DNA from: Burkholderiales bacterium JOSHI_001
Lineage (GTDB): Bacteria > Pseudomonadota > Gammaproteobacteria > Burkholderiales > Burkholderiaceae_C
NCBI GenBank assembly: GCA_000244995.1
Contig: CM001438.1
Coordinates: forward strand, 124,001 to 188,000
Direction: 5' to 3'
Length of the DNA stretch: 64,000 nt
Positions within the stretch are counted from its first letter, which is position 1. Each line of letters opens with the position of its first letter. The position numbers and the translations under genes were made by a program. The notes below the pieces were generated by a model that saw only the letters and a list, made by a program, of their open reading frames with translations, had not been told where the DNA came from and did not search any database. This document shows positions 16,448-24,769 of this stretch, piece after piece.

Positions 16448-17329
16448 ATGAGCCTGGCCTTCAACTACCGGCACCTGTATTACTTCTGGGTGGTGGCCAA
16501 GGAAGGCGGCATGGCGCGCGCGGCCGACCGCCTGGACATGGCGGTGCAGACCGTCAGCGCCCAGGTGCACGAGCTGGAGCGCGCGCTGGGCCATGCCCTG
16601 TTCAAGCCCGCCGGCCGTGGCCTGGCATTGACCGACGCCGGCGCCGCGGCGCTGGCGCAAGCCGACCAGATCTTTGCGCTGGGCGAGCTGCTGCCCGACA
16701 AGGTGCGCGAAGCCGGCCACGCGCCGCAGTTGCGCCTGGCGATGGGCATTTCCGACGGCCTGCCCAAGCTGGTGGTGCAGCACCTGATGCAGCCGGTGCT
16801 GGACGAGCCGCGCCTGCGCCTGCTGTGCCATGAAGACGAGTTCGAGCGCCTGCTGGCCGACCTGGCGCTGCACAAGCTGGACGCGGTGCTGGCCGACCGG
16901 CCGGCGCCGCCCCACCCCAACCTGAAGCTGTACAGCCATGCGCTGGGCCAGTCGGCGATGGCCTGGTACGCCGGTGCCGAACTGGCGCGGGACGCGGCCA
17001 AGGACTTTCCGCGCTGCCTGGCCCGCGTGCCGGTGCTGCTGCCCACCGGCCACGCCGTGGTGCGCGCGCGCCTGGACGCCTGGTTCGACCACCATGGCGT
17101 GCGGCCCCGGGTGGTGGGGGAGTTCGAGGACAGCGCCTTGCTGAAGACCTTCGGCGCCGCCGGCCTGGGCGTGTTCCCGGCGCCCGAGGTGGTGCAGGCC
17201 GACCTGCTGCAGCGCTACCGGGTGCGCCGCATCGGCGCGGCCGAGGGCGTGGCCGAGCAGTTCTTCGTCATCGGCACCGAAAAGAAGGTGCAGCACCCGC
17301 TGGTGCAGCGCCTGCTGCCGGGGCGCTGA
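16448..17329 (+). CDS. nhaR: NhaR-type LysR regulator
   Basis: 293 residues. The N-terminal HTH has the NhaR-type sequence FNYRHLYYFWVVAKEGGMAR and TVSAQVHELERALGHALF, rather than the common LysR pattern, followed by the effector domain (GISDGLPKLVVQHLM, VLADRPAPP, LLPTGHAVVRARLDAWF). In enteric bacteria NhaR activates the sodium/proton antiporter gene nhaA. No antiporter gene is adjacent here; the divergent neighbours are TerB-like and TerC genes, so the local target may be that metal/pH-linked operon. The NhaR family call is firm, the target is inference. Confidence 0.85.
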   Translation: MSLAFNYRHLYYFWVVAKEGGMARAADRLDMAVQTVSAQVHELERALGHALFKPAGRGLALTDAGAAALAQADQIFALGELLPDKVREAGHAPQLRLAMGISDGLPKLVVQHLMQPVLDEPRLRLLCHEDEFERLLADLALHKLDAVLADRPAPPHPNLKLYSHALGQSAMAWYAGAELARDAAKDFPRCLARVPVLLPTGHAVVRARLDAWFDHHGVRPRVVGEFEDSALLKTFGAAGLGVFPAPEVVQADLLQRYRVRRIGAAEGVAEQFFVIGTEKKVQHPLVQRLLPGR

Positions 17330-17456
17330 GCCCGGAGGCGGCGCGCGCTGGCGTCGGCACCTGGCGGGTGCCGCGACCGGCACTTGGCGCATCGACCCGG
17401 CCGGGTCGAAAATGGCCTGCTGCCGCGCGGACCGCGCGGCCCACCGAAGCCGACGC

Positions 17457-18395
17457 ATGGAGCCCAGCGCCCACCGAGTGTTCATCTCCTACCGGCGCGA
17501 CGACGCGGCCGGATATGCCGGCCGCCTGGAGGAAGCGCTGGAGCGCCAGCTTGGCCGCGGCGCTGTCTTTCGCGACGTGCTCGACATCCCGCCCGGCGAG
17601 GATTTCGTCGCCGCCATCCGCGCCCAGCTGGCCGGTGCGCGGACGGTGCTGGTGCTGATCGGGCCGCGCTGGGCCGGCGGCGACAGCGCCGGGCCGCGGC
17701 GCATCGACGACGGCCAGGACTTCGTGCGCCTGGAAGTGACGGTGGCGCTTGAAAGTGGCGCCCGTGTCGTGCCGGTGCTGCTGCCCGGCGCCCAGATGCC
17801 GGCCGAGGCCGAGCTGCCCGGGCCCCTGAAACCGCTGGCCCGGTTGAATGCGCTGAACCTGAACGACGCCCACTGGGACGCCGACATCGCCCGCCTGGTC
17901 GCTGCCCTCGGCGTGTCGCGCCAGCGCCGGGCCTGGCCTTGGGCACTGGGCGGCGCGGTGGTCGCCGCCAGCGCCGTCGCGGCCCTGTGCTGGCTGAAGC
18001 CCTGGGCGCCGGCCGACCCGACGGCGCGGCTGCTGGGCAGCTGGCAGGCCGAGGTGAAATACGCCTGGGGCGACCGGTACCTCGAACGCTTCGAGTTCAA
18101 GCGCCACGCCGGCCAGCTGACCGGCACCGCCAGCTTCCTGAGCCACCCGCGCGCCATCGAAAAGCTGGACTTCGACGGCAGCAACCTGCATTTCGAAACC
18201 CGCAGCCAGCAGTCGATGGGCAACGAAACGCGCGAGGTCACCCACCGCTACAGCGCCGAACTGCGCGGCCAGGCGCCCGACGACCGGCTGGCGTTGCGCA
18301 TGCAAACCAGCGGCGCCTTCGACAACAACAAGCCGCTGGAATTCGAGGCGCGCCGCACCACCGTGCCGCCGCCGGCGTCGGCGGCATCGCGCTGA
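17457..18395 (+). CDS. TIR-domain protein with one membrane segment and periplasmic C-domain
   Basis: 312 residues. Residues 1-145 are a TIR domain closely similar by eye to the one at 2640-3941: VFISYRRDDAAGYAGRLEEA at 8-27, VFRDVLDIPPGEDF at 37-50 and FVRLE ending at Glu93, the expected catalytic Glu of NADase TIRs. A single membrane helix lies at about 160-178, followed by a 120-residue domain with beta-strand character (LLGSWQAEVKYAWGDRYLER and on), which would sit in the periplasm. The start at 17457 is just before the TIR beta-A strand. This arrangement suggests an outside sensor joined to an inside TIR effector. Immediate neighbours give no clue to its role. Confidence 0.75.
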   Translation: MEPSAHRVFISYRRDDAAGYAGRLEEALERQLGRGAVFRDVLDIPPGEDFVAAIRAQLAGARTVLVLIGPRWAGGDSAGPRRIDDGQDFVRLEVTVALESGARVVPVLLPGAQMPAEAELPGPLKPLARLNALNLNDAHWDADIARLVAALGVSRQRRAWPWALGGAVVAASAVAALCWLKPWAPADPTARLLGSWQAEVKYAWGDRYLERFEFKRHAGQLTGTASFLSHPRAIEKLDFDGSNLHFETRSQQSMGNETREVTHRYSAELRGQAPDDRLALRMQTSGAFDNNKPLEFEARRTTVPPPASAASR

Positions 18396-18456
18396 GGCCG
18401 CGGGGCGACCGCCAGGACCGCCTAGGATGGGGCCCCCGCAACGCGCCAGCCCTCCC

Positions 18457-19131
18457 ATGCCCTTGTCCACCCTGGAACTGAACCCCGCCGCGGCGCCCGT
18501 TGCCACGGTCGTCGTGCTGCACGGCCTGGGCGCCGACGGCAGCGATTTCCTGCCAGTGTGCCGCGCGCTGGACCTGGACCGCATCGGGCCGGTGCGCTAC
18601 GTGCTGCCCAACGCGCCGCTGCGCCCGGTGACGATCAACGGCGGCCACGTGATGCCGGCCTGGTACGACATCCTGTCGCCCGACATCGGCGGGGCGCGGG
18701 CCGAGGACGAGGCCGGCCTGCGCGCCAGCGCGGCCGAGGTGGCGGCGCTCATCGCCGCCGAGGTGGCGCGTGGCATTCCGGCGCGGCGCATCGTGCTGGC
18801 CGGCTTTTCGCAGGGTTGCGCGCTGGCGCTGCTGGCCGGGCTGCGCCACCCCGCTCGCCTGGCCGGGTTGGCCGGCCTGTCGGGCTACCTGCCGCTGGCG
18901 GCCCGTACTGCCGCCGAGCGCCACCCGGCCAATGCCGACCTGCCGGTCTTCCTGGCCCATGGTGCGCAGGACGACGTGGTGGTGCCCGCACGCGGCCTGG
19001 CCGCCCGCGACGCCCTGCTGGCCCTGGGCCAGCCGCTGCAGTGGCACAGCTACCCGATGGCGCACGCCTTGTGCCAGGAAGAGGTGGACGACCTGAACGC
19101 CTGGCTGTTGCAGGTGCTGCAGGCGCCGTGA
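18457..19131 (+). CDS. Phospholipase/carboxylesterase-type alpha/beta hydrolase
   Basis: 224 residues. The fold signature runs VVLHGLGADGSDF near residue 20, the nucleophile elbow AGFSQGCALAL near 120, the acid AQDDVV near 175 and His in YPMAHALCQEE near 202, as in the YpfH/acyl-protein-thioesterase carboxylesterases. It is cytosolic, with no signal peptide, and likely hydrolyses short acyl esters. It starts 61 bases after the TIR gene and 49 bases before the Old Yellow Enzyme gene. Confidence 0.88.
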   Translation: MPLSTLELNPAAAPVATVVVLHGLGADGSDFLPVCRALDLDRIGPVRYVLPNAPLRPVTINGGHVMPAWYDILSPDIGGARAEDEAGLRASAAEVAALIAAEVARGIPARRIVLAGFSQGCALALLAGLRHPARLAGLAGLSGYLPLAARTAAERHPANADLPVFLAHGAQDDVVVPARGLAARDALLALGQPLQWHSYPMAHALCQEEVDDLNAWLLQVLQAP

Positions 19132-19180
19132 AGCCTGGGTGACAGCGCCGGCCCGGGCGCAGCGGGTACGCTTGGTGCCC

Positions 19181-20290
19181 ATGAACACACCGTCCCTCTT
19201 CGACACCGTCCGCCTGGGCGAGCTGCAACTGCCCAACCGCATCGTCATGGCCCCGCTCACGCGCAACCGCGCCGTGGGCACGGTGCCCCAGCCGGTCATG
19301 GCCCGCTACTACGCCCAGCGCGCGAACCCGGCCACCGGGGCCGGCCTGATCGTCAGCGAAGCCACCCAGATCAGCCCCATGGGCCAGGGCTACCTGGACA
19401 CCCCCGGCATCCACAGTCCCGAACAGGTGGCGGCCTGGATACCCATCACCGCCGCGGTGCACGCGGTGGGCGGGCGCATCGTCTGCCAGTTGTGGCATGT
19501 GGGCCGCATCTCGCACAGCAGCCTGCTGCCGGGCGGCGCGGCGCCGGTGTCCAGCAGCACCCGGGTGGCCCACACCAAGACCCTCACCGCCGAGGGCTTT
19601 GCGCCCTGCAGCCCGCCGCGCGCGCTGCGTGCCGATGAAATGCCGGGCATCGTGGCCGACTACGTGCACGCTGCGCGCTGCGCCCTGGACGCCGGCTTCG
19701 ACGGCGTGGAAGTGCACGCCGCCAACGGCTACCTGATCGACCAGTTCCTGCGCGACGGCCAGAACGACCGCAGCGACGAATGGGGCGGCAGCGTCGAGAA
19801 CCGCACCCGGCTGTTCCGCGAGGTGATGGCCGCGGTGGCCGCCGCGGTGGGCGCGGGCCGCACCGGCGTGCGGGTGTCGCCCATCGCCCCGGTGAACGAC
19901 CTGGCCCTGGACAGCGACCCCGCCGCCACCTTCGGCCACGCGCTGGCCGCCGTCGCGCCGCTGAAGCTGGCCTATGTGCACGTGGTGGAAGGCTCCACCG
20001 GCGGCCCGCGCGACGTGGTGCCCGGCTTCGACTTCCAGGCCCTGCGCCACGCCGCGGGCGCTGACCAGGGCAACACGGCCTGGATGGTGAACAACGGCTA
20101 CACCCGCGACATGGCGCAGGCGGTGGTGGCCAGCGGCCAGGCCGACCTGGTGGCCTTTGGCAAACCCTTCATCAGCAACCCCGACCTGGGCCGGCGCCTG
20201 CGCGAGAACCTGCCCTGGACCGAAGGCAACCGCAAGACCTACTACGGCGGCGGCGCCGAGGGCTACACCGACTACCCGGCCGCGCAGTAG
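19181..20290 (+). CDS. Old Yellow Enzyme-type alkene reductase
   Basis: 369 residues, an FMN-dependent TIM barrel of the NemA/OYE family. It starts LFDTVRLGELQLPNRIVMAP with the TRNRA motif, has QLWHVGRISH, the substrate-binding EVHAANGYLIDQFLRDG (HxxN as HAAN), the RTRLFRE region and the FMN-phosphate loop VAFGKPFISNPDL. It reduces activated C=C bonds of enals, enones or nitro-compounds with NAD(P)H in the cytoplasm. The start at 19181 is the first ATG consistent with family N-termini. Confidence 0.93.
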   Translation: MNTPSLFDTVRLGELQLPNRIVMAPLTRNRAVGTVPQPVMARYYAQRANPATGAGLIVSEATQISPMGQGYLDTPGIHSPEQVAAWIPITAAVHAVGGRIVCQLWHVGRISHSSLLPGGAAPVSSSTRVAHTKTLTAEGFAPCSPPRALRADEMPGIVADYVHAARCALDAGFDGVEVHAANGYLIDQFLRDGQNDRSDEWGGSVENRTRLFREVMAAVAAAVGAGRTGVRVSPIAPVNDLALDSDPAATFGHALAAVAPLKLAYVHVVEGSTGGPRDVVPGFDFQALRHAAGADQGNTAWMVNNGYTRDMAQAVVASGQADLVAFGKPFISNPDLGRRLRENLPWTEGNRKTYYGGGAEGYTDYPAAQ

Positions 20291-20318
20291 CATCCCAGGT
20301 GCTGCAGGACACCCCGCC

Positions 20319-21149
20319 ATGACCACCCTCACCGTGCGTCGCCTTCTTGTGGACCTGGAAGCCCCCTTCCCGGTGCGCTGGAACGGCGGCGACGCCTTCC
20401 GCTCGGCCTGGTTCAACGCGCTGTCGATGAGCTTCCCGGCGGGCGAGCAGTTCTTCATCGACTCGGTGCGCGAAGGCCTGAAGCAACTTCCCGAGGCCGA
20501 ACGCGAGGCTTTCGCTGCCGAGGTGCAGGGATTCATCGGCCAGGAAGCCACGCACCGGCGCGTCCACGGCCTGTTCAATGCGCAGCTGGAAAAGCACGGC
20601 CTGGTGAACCACTGGGAGGCGCGCGTGCGCCAGCGCATGCGGCGCCTGGAAGGCGTGAACATCCGCCACTGGGTGGGCGTGACGGCGGCCGTCGAGCACT
20701 TCACCGCCATCCTGTCCTTCCACCTGCTGGCCCACCCCGAACTGCTGGACGGCGCCGAGCCGCGCCTGCGCACGCTGTGGCTGTGGCACAGCGCCGAAGA
20801 AAGCGAGCACCGCAGCACCGCCTTCGACCTGTACCGCGCACTGGGCGGGGACGAGCCCTGGCGCCGGCGCTGGATGCGCATCAGCACCATCAACTTCCTG
20901 GCCGACGCGCTGCGCCAGACCGTGAACAACCTGTGGCACGACGGCAGCCTGTTCCAGCCCGGCACCTGGGCCAGCGCGGCGCGCTTCTTCTGGGGCCGCG
21001 ACGGCTTCTTCCGCAGCCTCTACCGGCCCTGGAAGGACTACTTCGACCCCGGCTTCCACCCACGCCAGCAGGGCGGCACCCTGGGCGAGGACTGGCTGCG
21101 CGCGAACCCGGACGCCTTCACGGCCGTGGGGGCCCGCGCCGCCGTTTGA
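20319..21149 (+). CDS. Metal-dependent hydrolase (PF10118-type)
   Basis: 276 residues, mainly helical. The family's Glu/His signature is visible: FIGQEATHRRVHGLFN near residue 72, GVTAAVEHFTAI near 125 and WHSAEESEHRSTAFD near 155, a ferritin-like di-metal arrangement. The N-terminus VRWNGGDAFRSAWFNALSMS and the length fit predicted metal-dependent hydrolases of this family, which have no settled substrate. It lies 28 bases after the alkene reductase and is convergent with the MOSC gene (3-base gap). Confidence 0.8.
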   Translation: MTTLTVRRLLVDLEAPFPVRWNGGDAFRSAWFNALSMSFPAGEQFFIDSVREGLKQLPEAEREAFAAEVQGFIGQEATHRRVHGLFNAQLEKHGLVNHWEARVRQRMRRLEGVNIRHWVGVTAAVEHFTAILSFHLLAHPELLDGAEPRLRTLWLWHSAEESEHRSTAFDLYRALGGDEPWRRRWMRISTINFLADALRQTVNNLWHDGSLFQPGTWASAARFFWGRDGFFRSLYRPWKDYFDPGFHPRQQGGTLGEDWLRANPDAFTAVGARAAV

Positions 21150-21152
21150 GCG

Positions 21153-21725
21153 TCAATCGCGCCGGCCCACGCGCGAGCGGAACAGCTCCAGCAGGTTCAC
21201 CTCGCGCGGGCCGGGCACCAGCCTGATTTCATCGCCCGCCTGCAGCGTGCCCGGCTGCAGCACGGCGAGGTAGGCGCCGCAGTAGCCGCTCTGGTTCATC
21301 AGCTTCACGGCCTGGGCGAAGCCCATCACATGGGCGAACTTGAAGCAGGGCTTGCGCGGCTCGCTCACCACCAGCTCGCAGCCGGGCAACTGCAGCCGGT
21401 CGCCCAGCCACAGCGCCTTCTCGTCCATGCCCTCGATCGTGAGGTTCTCGCCCAGGCTGCCTGGCGGCAGCGGCTCGTCCCACAGCGACACCTTGGCCTG
21501 CGCGCGCACCGTCTGCCAGAAGGCGTAGTGCTGCAGCGGGTAGGCGTAGATGGCTTTCGACAAGCCGCCGTGCACGCTGAGGTCGGCCTGCTCGTCGCCA
21601 TCCAGGCCCAGCGGCTTCACCGCCACGGGCCCGGCCACGGGCCGTTTGCCGATGGCGGTGGCGATGCGCCGGCCGTCCATCAGCACCGGGCTCACGCGGG
21701 CCAGGTTCACGCTGGTGATCTTCAT
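21153..21725 (-). CDS. MOSC-domain protein (YiiM-like)
   Basis: 190 residues. It contains the MOSC fold pattern: VSPVLMDGRRIATAIGKRP, GLDGDEQADLSVHGGLSKAI near residue 44, PPGSLGENLTIEGMDE near 92 and the conserved Cys in SEPRKPCFKFA near 130. MOSC proteins transfer sulfur to, or use, the molybdenum cofactor; YiiM-type members contribute to reduction of N-hydroxylated compounds. Consecutive ATGs at 21728 and 21725 cannot be separated; the latter is used. It is convergent with the metal-dependent hydrolase gene. Confidence 0.88.
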   Translation of the reverse strand: MKITSVNLARVSPVLMDGRRIATAIGKRPVAGPVAVKPLGLDGDEQADLSVHGGLSKAIYAYPLQHYAFWQTVRAQAKVSLWDEPLPPGSLGENLTIEGMDEKALWLGDRLQLPGCELVVSEPRKPCFKFAHVMGFAQAVKLMNQSGYCGAYLAVLQPGTLQAGDEIRLVPGPREVNLLELFRSRVGRRD

Positions 21726-21838
21726 CATGCGGCGCACAGCATAGCCGCCAGCGCATGGCCCGCAGGCCGTCAGGGAGGGCCCCGGATTTCAGGCAACATT
21801 CAGCCGTCGGGGCCGCGCCCCTGGAAGCTGGAGAGCCG

Positions 21839-23341
21839 ATGCCGCTGTACCGCCGTTCGCTGCTTGCCCTGGCCACCGTGGCCGCCTTGGGCGCCGGCTT
21901 GGCTGCGCCATCGGCCCAGGCGCAGGCGCGCAAGGACCAGGTCGTCATCGGCCTGGTGCTGGAACCGCAAGGCCTGGACCCCACCACCGCACCGGCTGCC
22001 GCCATCGGCGAGGTGGTGCACTACAACCTGTTTGAAGGCCTCACCAGGATCAACGCCGACGGCAGCGTCAGCCCGCTGCTGGCCGACAGCTGGACCATGG
22101 ACCCCGACGGCAAGAGCTACAGCTTCCGGCTGAAGAAGGGCGTGCGCTTCTCCGACGGCCAGCCCTTCGACGCCGCGGCGGTGAAGTTCAGCTTCGAGCG
22201 CGCCAAGGCCGAGAAGTCCACCAACAAGGCCAAGAAGGCGGTGTTCGACAACATCTCGTCGATCAGCACGCCCGACGCGCACAGCGTCATCCTCACGTTG
22301 AACAATGCCGACGGCAACTTCCTGTTCCGCCTGGGCGAGAACCCGGCCGTGATCCTGCACCCCAAGACGGCCGACAACGCCGCCAACCAGCCCGTGGGCA
22401 CCGGCCCCTTCGTGCTGGCCGACTGGAAAAAGGGCGCGTCCATCACGCTGGCCAAGTCGCCGAACTTCCGCAACGCTGCAGCGGTGAAGTTCAAGCGCGT
22501 CAGCTTCCGCATCATCAACGACCCCGCGGCGCAGGTGGCCGCGTTGCTGGCCGGTGACGTGGACGCCTTCCCGCGCGGCATCACCTCGGCGGCGGTCAAG
22601 CAGTTCCAGGCCGACAAGCGCTTCACGGTGGCCCTGGGCGCCAGCGCCGGCAAGGGCATCATGACCATCAACAACAAGAAGAAGCCCTTCGACGACGTGC
22701 GCGTGCGCCGCGCGCTGATGCATGCCATCGACCGCAAGGCCTTCATCGATGGCGTGCTGGACGGTTACGGCAAGCCCATCGGCAGCCACTTTGCGCCCAC
22801 CGACGCGGGTTATGTCGACCTGACCGGTGTGTACCCCTACAACCCCGAAAAGGCGAAGGCGCTGCTGAAGGAAGCCGGCGTCACCACGCCGCTGAACGTG
22901 ACACTCACCCTGCCGCCGCCGCAGTACGCGCGCAAGGGCGGCGAGGTGCTGGCCGCCATGCTGGCCAAGGTGGGCGTGAACGCCAAGATCGAGAACGTGG
23001 AATGGGCGCAGTGGCTGTCGGGTGCCTTCAAGGGCAACTTCGACCTCACCGTCATCAACCACGTGGAGCCGCTGGACTACATGCAGTACGCCAACACCGG
23101 CTACTACTGGGGCTACGACAGCAAGGCCTTCCGCGACCTGGCCGCCCGGCACGCCGCGGCCACCGATCCCAAGCTGCGCACCCAGCTGTTTGGCGACCTG
23201 CAGCGCCTGCTGGCCACCGACGCGGTAAACGCTTTCATCTTCAACCCTGCCAACGTGGTGATCGCGCGCAAGGGGCTCAAGGGCCTGTGGGCCGGCTCGC
23301 CCATCTTCGCCAACGACGTCGCCGCGATGTCCTGGCAGTGA
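21839..23341 (+). CDS. ABC transporter substrate-binding protein, peptide/nickel family (SBP_bac_5)
   Basis: 500 residues with a signal peptide ending AQAQA near residue 27. Family-5 landmarks are LEPQGLDPTTAPAAAIGEVV, NLFEGLTRIN, the YSFRLKKGVRFSDGQPF block, GTGPFVL near 198 and VRRALMHAIDR near 303. It binds oligopeptides or related solutes in the periplasm. No permease or ATPase gene for this family is adjacent; the next gene, 19 bases on, is an amidase, which hints that the ligand may be an amide or peptide hydrolysed after uptake through a transporter encoded elsewhere. Confidence 0.9.
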   Translation: MPLYRRSLLALATVAALGAGLAAPSAQAQARKDQVVIGLVLEPQGLDPTTAPAAAIGEVVHYNLFEGLTRINADGSVSPLLADSWTMDPDGKSYSFRLKKGVRFSDGQPFDAAAVKFSFERAKAEKSTNKAKKAVFDNISSISTPDAHSVILTLNNADGNFLFRLGENPAVILHPKTADNAANQPVGTGPFVLADWKKGASITLAKSPNFRNAAAVKFKRVSFRIINDPAAQVAALLAGDVDAFPRGITSAAVKQFQADKRFTVALGASAGKGIMTINNKKKPFDDVRVRRALMHAIDRKAFIDGVLDGYGKPIGSHFAPTDAGYVDLTGVYPYNPEKAKALLKEAGVTTPLNVTLTLPPPQYARKGGEVLAAMLAKVGVNAKIENVEWAQWLSGAFKGNFDLTVINHVEPLDYMQYANTGYYWGYDSKAFRDLAARHAAATDPKLRTQLFGDLQRLLATDAVNAFIFNPANVVIARKGLKGLWAGSPIFANDVAAMSWQ

Positions 23342-23360
23342 CACCCGACCCAGGCCGCGC

Positions 23361-24755
23361 TTGAATTCCCTCCACACCCTCAGCGCGGTCGAGCTGACCG
23401 CCTTGTTCAAGAGTGGCCAGGCCTCGCCGGTGGAGGCGCTGCAGTCGGTGCTGGCGCAGGTCGGGCGCTGTGAACCGCAGTTGCACGCGCTGTACGCGCC
23501 CGACTTCGACGCCGCGCTGACCCAGGCGCGCGAGAGCGAAGCACGCTGGCGGCGCGGCGCGCCGCTGTCGGCCCTGGACGGCGTGCCCGGCACCCTGAAG
23601 GAAAACATCGCCACCCGCGGCACGCCCATGCCCCTGGGCAGCGCGGCCACGCGGCTGGCCCCCGCGCCGGAAGACGCTCCGCCCGCCGCGCGCTGGCGCG
23701 AAGCCGGCCTGGTGCTCATCGCCAAGACCACAATGCCGGACTTCGGCATGTTGTCGTCCGGCCTGTCCAGCTTCCATGCCCTGTCGCGCAACCCCTGGGA
23801 TGTGAGCAAGACGCCCGGCGGCAGCAGCGCGGGTGCGGGCGCCGCCGCCGCCGCCGGTTATGGCCCGCTGCACGTGGGCACCGACATCGGTGGCTCCATC
23901 CGCCTGCCCGCGGGCTGGTGCGGCGTCGTGGGCCTGAAGCCCAGCAACGGCCGTATTCCCATCAAGCCGCCCTACACCGGCCGCGTGGCCGGGCCGATGA
24001 CGCGCAGCGTGGCCGACGCCGCGCTGCTGATGCAGGTGCTCAGCCGCCCGGACTGGCGCGACGCCACCAGCCTGCCCCCCGCCGACATCCCCTGGACCGC
24101 GCTGGGACGTGACGTGAAGGGCCTGCGCCTGGGCCTGCAGCTGGACGCCGGCTGGGGCCTGCCCGTGCAGCCGGACGTGACCGCGGCCGTCAGCGCCGCG
24201 GCGCGGGCCTTTGAAGGCGCTGGTGCGATCGTCGAGTTGCTGCCACCCTTCTGCACCCGCGAGATGGTGGACGGCCTGGACCGCTTCTGGCGCATGCGCT
24301 CCTACCTGGACATGGCCGCGCTGCCGCCTGAAGCCCAGGCGAAGGTGCTGCCCTACATCCGCGAGTGGGTGGCGCCGGCGGCCGGCTACAGTGCGGCCGA
24401 GGTTTTCCGCGGCCAGGCGCAGATCGCCGCGCTGCGCGACGCCGCGGTGGCCGCCGGCCAGCCTTTTGACTTCGTGCTGTCGCCGGTCAGCCCGGTGCCC
24501 GCGTTTGCGGCCGAACTGGCCAGCCCGGTGCACGATCCCGCGCGGCCCTTCGAGCACATCGCCTTCACCCTGCCCTACAACATGAGCGAGCAGCCGGCCA
24601 TCAGCGTGCCCTGCGGCTTTGCCGACGACGGGCTGCCCATCGGCCTGCAGGTCAGCGGCCGGCGCTTCGACGACCTGGGCGTGCTGCAGTTGGCCGCCGC
24701 CTGGGAACAACTTCGCCCGGCCGGACTGGCCTGGAACGCGCCCGCGTTGCGCTAG
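23361..24755 (+). CDS. Amidase-signature enzyme
   Basis: 464 residues starting at TTG (23361), which is the only start close enough to keep the N-terminal SAVELTALFKSGQASPVE helix typical of the family. The Ser-cisSer-Lys triad is visible: Lys in GVPGTLKENI near residue 79, cis-Ser in GGSSAGAGAAAA near 156 and the nucleophile Ser in TDIGGSIRLPAGWCGVVG near 180. It hydrolyses C-N amide bonds in the cytoplasm. Its position 19 bases after the ABC binding-protein gene suggests an operon and a shared amide substrate. Confidence 0.9.
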   Translation: MNSLHTLSAVELTALFKSGQASPVEALQSVLAQVGRCEPQLHALYAPDFDAALTQARESEARWRRGAPLSALDGVPGTLKENIATRGTPMPLGSAATRLAPAPEDAPPAARWREAGLVLIAKTTMPDFGMLSSGLSSFHALSRNPWDVSKTPGGSSAGAGAAAAAGYGPLHVGTDIGGSIRLPAGWCGVVGLKPSNGRIPIKPPYTGRVAGPMTRSVADAALLMQVLSRPDWRDATSLPPADIPWTALGRDVKGLRLGLQLDAGWGLPVQPDVTAAVSAAARAFEGAGAIVELLPPFCTREMVDGLDRFWRMRSYLDMAALPPEAQAKVLPYIREWVAPAAGYSAAEVFRGQAQIAALRDAAVAAGQPFDFVLSPVSPVPAFAAELASPVHDPARPFEHIAFTLPYNMSEQPAISVPCGFADDGLPIGLQVSGRRFDDLGVLQLAAAWEQLRPAGLAWNAPALR

Positions 24756-24769
24756 GGACCCGGCTGGAC

